The notes below the pieces were generated by a model. It saw only the letters and a list, made by a program, of their open reading frames with translations, searched no databases and was not told the origin of the DNA. Made by a program: the position numbers and the translations under genes. Below, in pieces: positions 5,985-6,220 of a DNA stretch of 6,220 nt; position 1 is the stretch's first letter, and each line of letters opens with the position of its first letter. Source of the stretch: an uncultured Sphingobacteriia bacterium (GTDB lineage Bacteria > Bacteroidota > Bacteroidia > Chitinophagales > Chitinophagaceae); the NCBI GenBank assembly GCA_945957225.1, contig CAMFKK010000155.1:1-6220 (forward strand), given 5' to 3'.

Positions 5985-6220
5985 TGAACAGACCCCATTT
6001 TCCAAAATTTGATTCCTTCAAATTGGCTGATGCCGCCATTGCTAAATAGTTGAATTCCGGTATCGCCGGGTTCAGGAAAGAGTTGTGCAGTCATCACCAC
6101 CGTACCATTGGCAGCATAGACTTCTAGAATGCTGGCGTCAAGAAAAATGCGTAGGTCAATTTTTCCAGTATTGGGTAGGGATGCTTCTGCGCGAGAAAGT
6201 TTTGCGTATTGCGCATCAAA
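5981..6220 (-). CDS. Glycoside hydrolase family 32 enzyme, C-terminal fragment
   Basis: An open frame enters from the right edge and ends at TAA (5983-5981), giving the last 79 residues of a larger protein. The sequence fits the C-terminal beta-sandwich of GH32 enzymes (levanases, fructan beta-fructosidases, invertases): DLRIFLD (22-28), ILEVYAANG (31-39, equivalent to the family's 'SxxEVFxNxG'), VVMTAQLFPE (41-50), then GIQLFSNGG (55-63). The family cleaves beta-fructosyl bonds in sucrose, levan or inulin. The catalytic N-terminal five-bladed propeller, including the nucleophile Asp and acid/base Glu, lies outside the window, so neither activity nor substrate can be judged. Reading is continuous with no internal stop, so truncation is only by the window edge. 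Its final codons overlap the SnoaL-like gene by 4 bp. Confidence 0.8.
   Translation of the reverse strand, partial: FDAQYAKLSRAEASLPNTGKIDLRIFLDASILEVYAANGTVVMTAQLFPEPGDTGIQLFSNGGISQFEGIKFWKMGSVH

Noticed and set aside
152..6220. Defence island, phage, insertion sequence, CRISPR array or novel multi-gene system
   Set aside because: All genes belong to recognisable housekeeping-type families, strands alternate so there is no operon, and I found no terminal repeats, integrase, transposase, spacer-repeat pattern or reverse transcriptase.

Overview
The window looks like chromosomal DNA from a Bacteroidota member, probably a free-living flavobacterial or cytophagal type. The evidence is indirect but agrees. 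The DNA is moderately AT-rich. None of the five visible start codons has a convincing Shine-Dalgarno sequence. Several upstream regions carry the Bacteroidota -7 promoter element TAnnTTTG. The protein families present (7TMR-DISM hybrid kinase, stand-alone asparaginase N-domain protein, KdnB, GH32) also fit. Genus cannot be fixed from this sequence.

Layout from left to right: a rho-independent terminator (25-52) closes a gene lying off the left edge. A large membrane hybrid histidine kinase/response regulator follows on + (152-2551). It converges, across 60 bp, with a small asparaginase-domain protein on - (2612-3103). A 121-bp divergent gap separates that gene from a lipoprotein alpha/beta hydrolase on + (3225-4412). 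The hydrolase meets kdnB on - (4409-5485), and their stop codons overlap inside the tetranucleotide TTAA. A 148-bp divergent gap contains a perfect 18-bp inverted repeat and leads to a small SnoaL/NTF2-like protein on + (5634-5984). That gene ends in a second 4-bp overlapping stop pair (TTAG) with the C-terminal end of a glycoside hydrolase family 32 enzyme on - (5981 to beyond 6220).

The genes alternate strand (+ - + - + -), so no two complete genes here can form an operon and shared function cannot be argued from co-transcription. There is a loose envelope and carbohydrate theme: a membrane sensor with a sugar-binding-like ectodomain, an outer-membrane-type lipoprotein hydrolase, an LPS-sugar oxidase (Kdo to Kdo8N pathway) and a fructan- or sucrose-cleaving enzyme. 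Joint action is inference only.

Three starts were moved inward from an upstream TTG to an ATG: the asparaginase-like gene (3103), the hydrolase (3225) and kdnB (5485). I see no mobile element, CRISPR array, RNA gene or novel defence system. The most checkable unusual features are the palindrome on the SnoaL-gene promoter, kdnB without an adjacent kdnA, the single-domain asparaginase, and the two overlapping convergent gene ends. No stretch over 300 bases lacks a gene.
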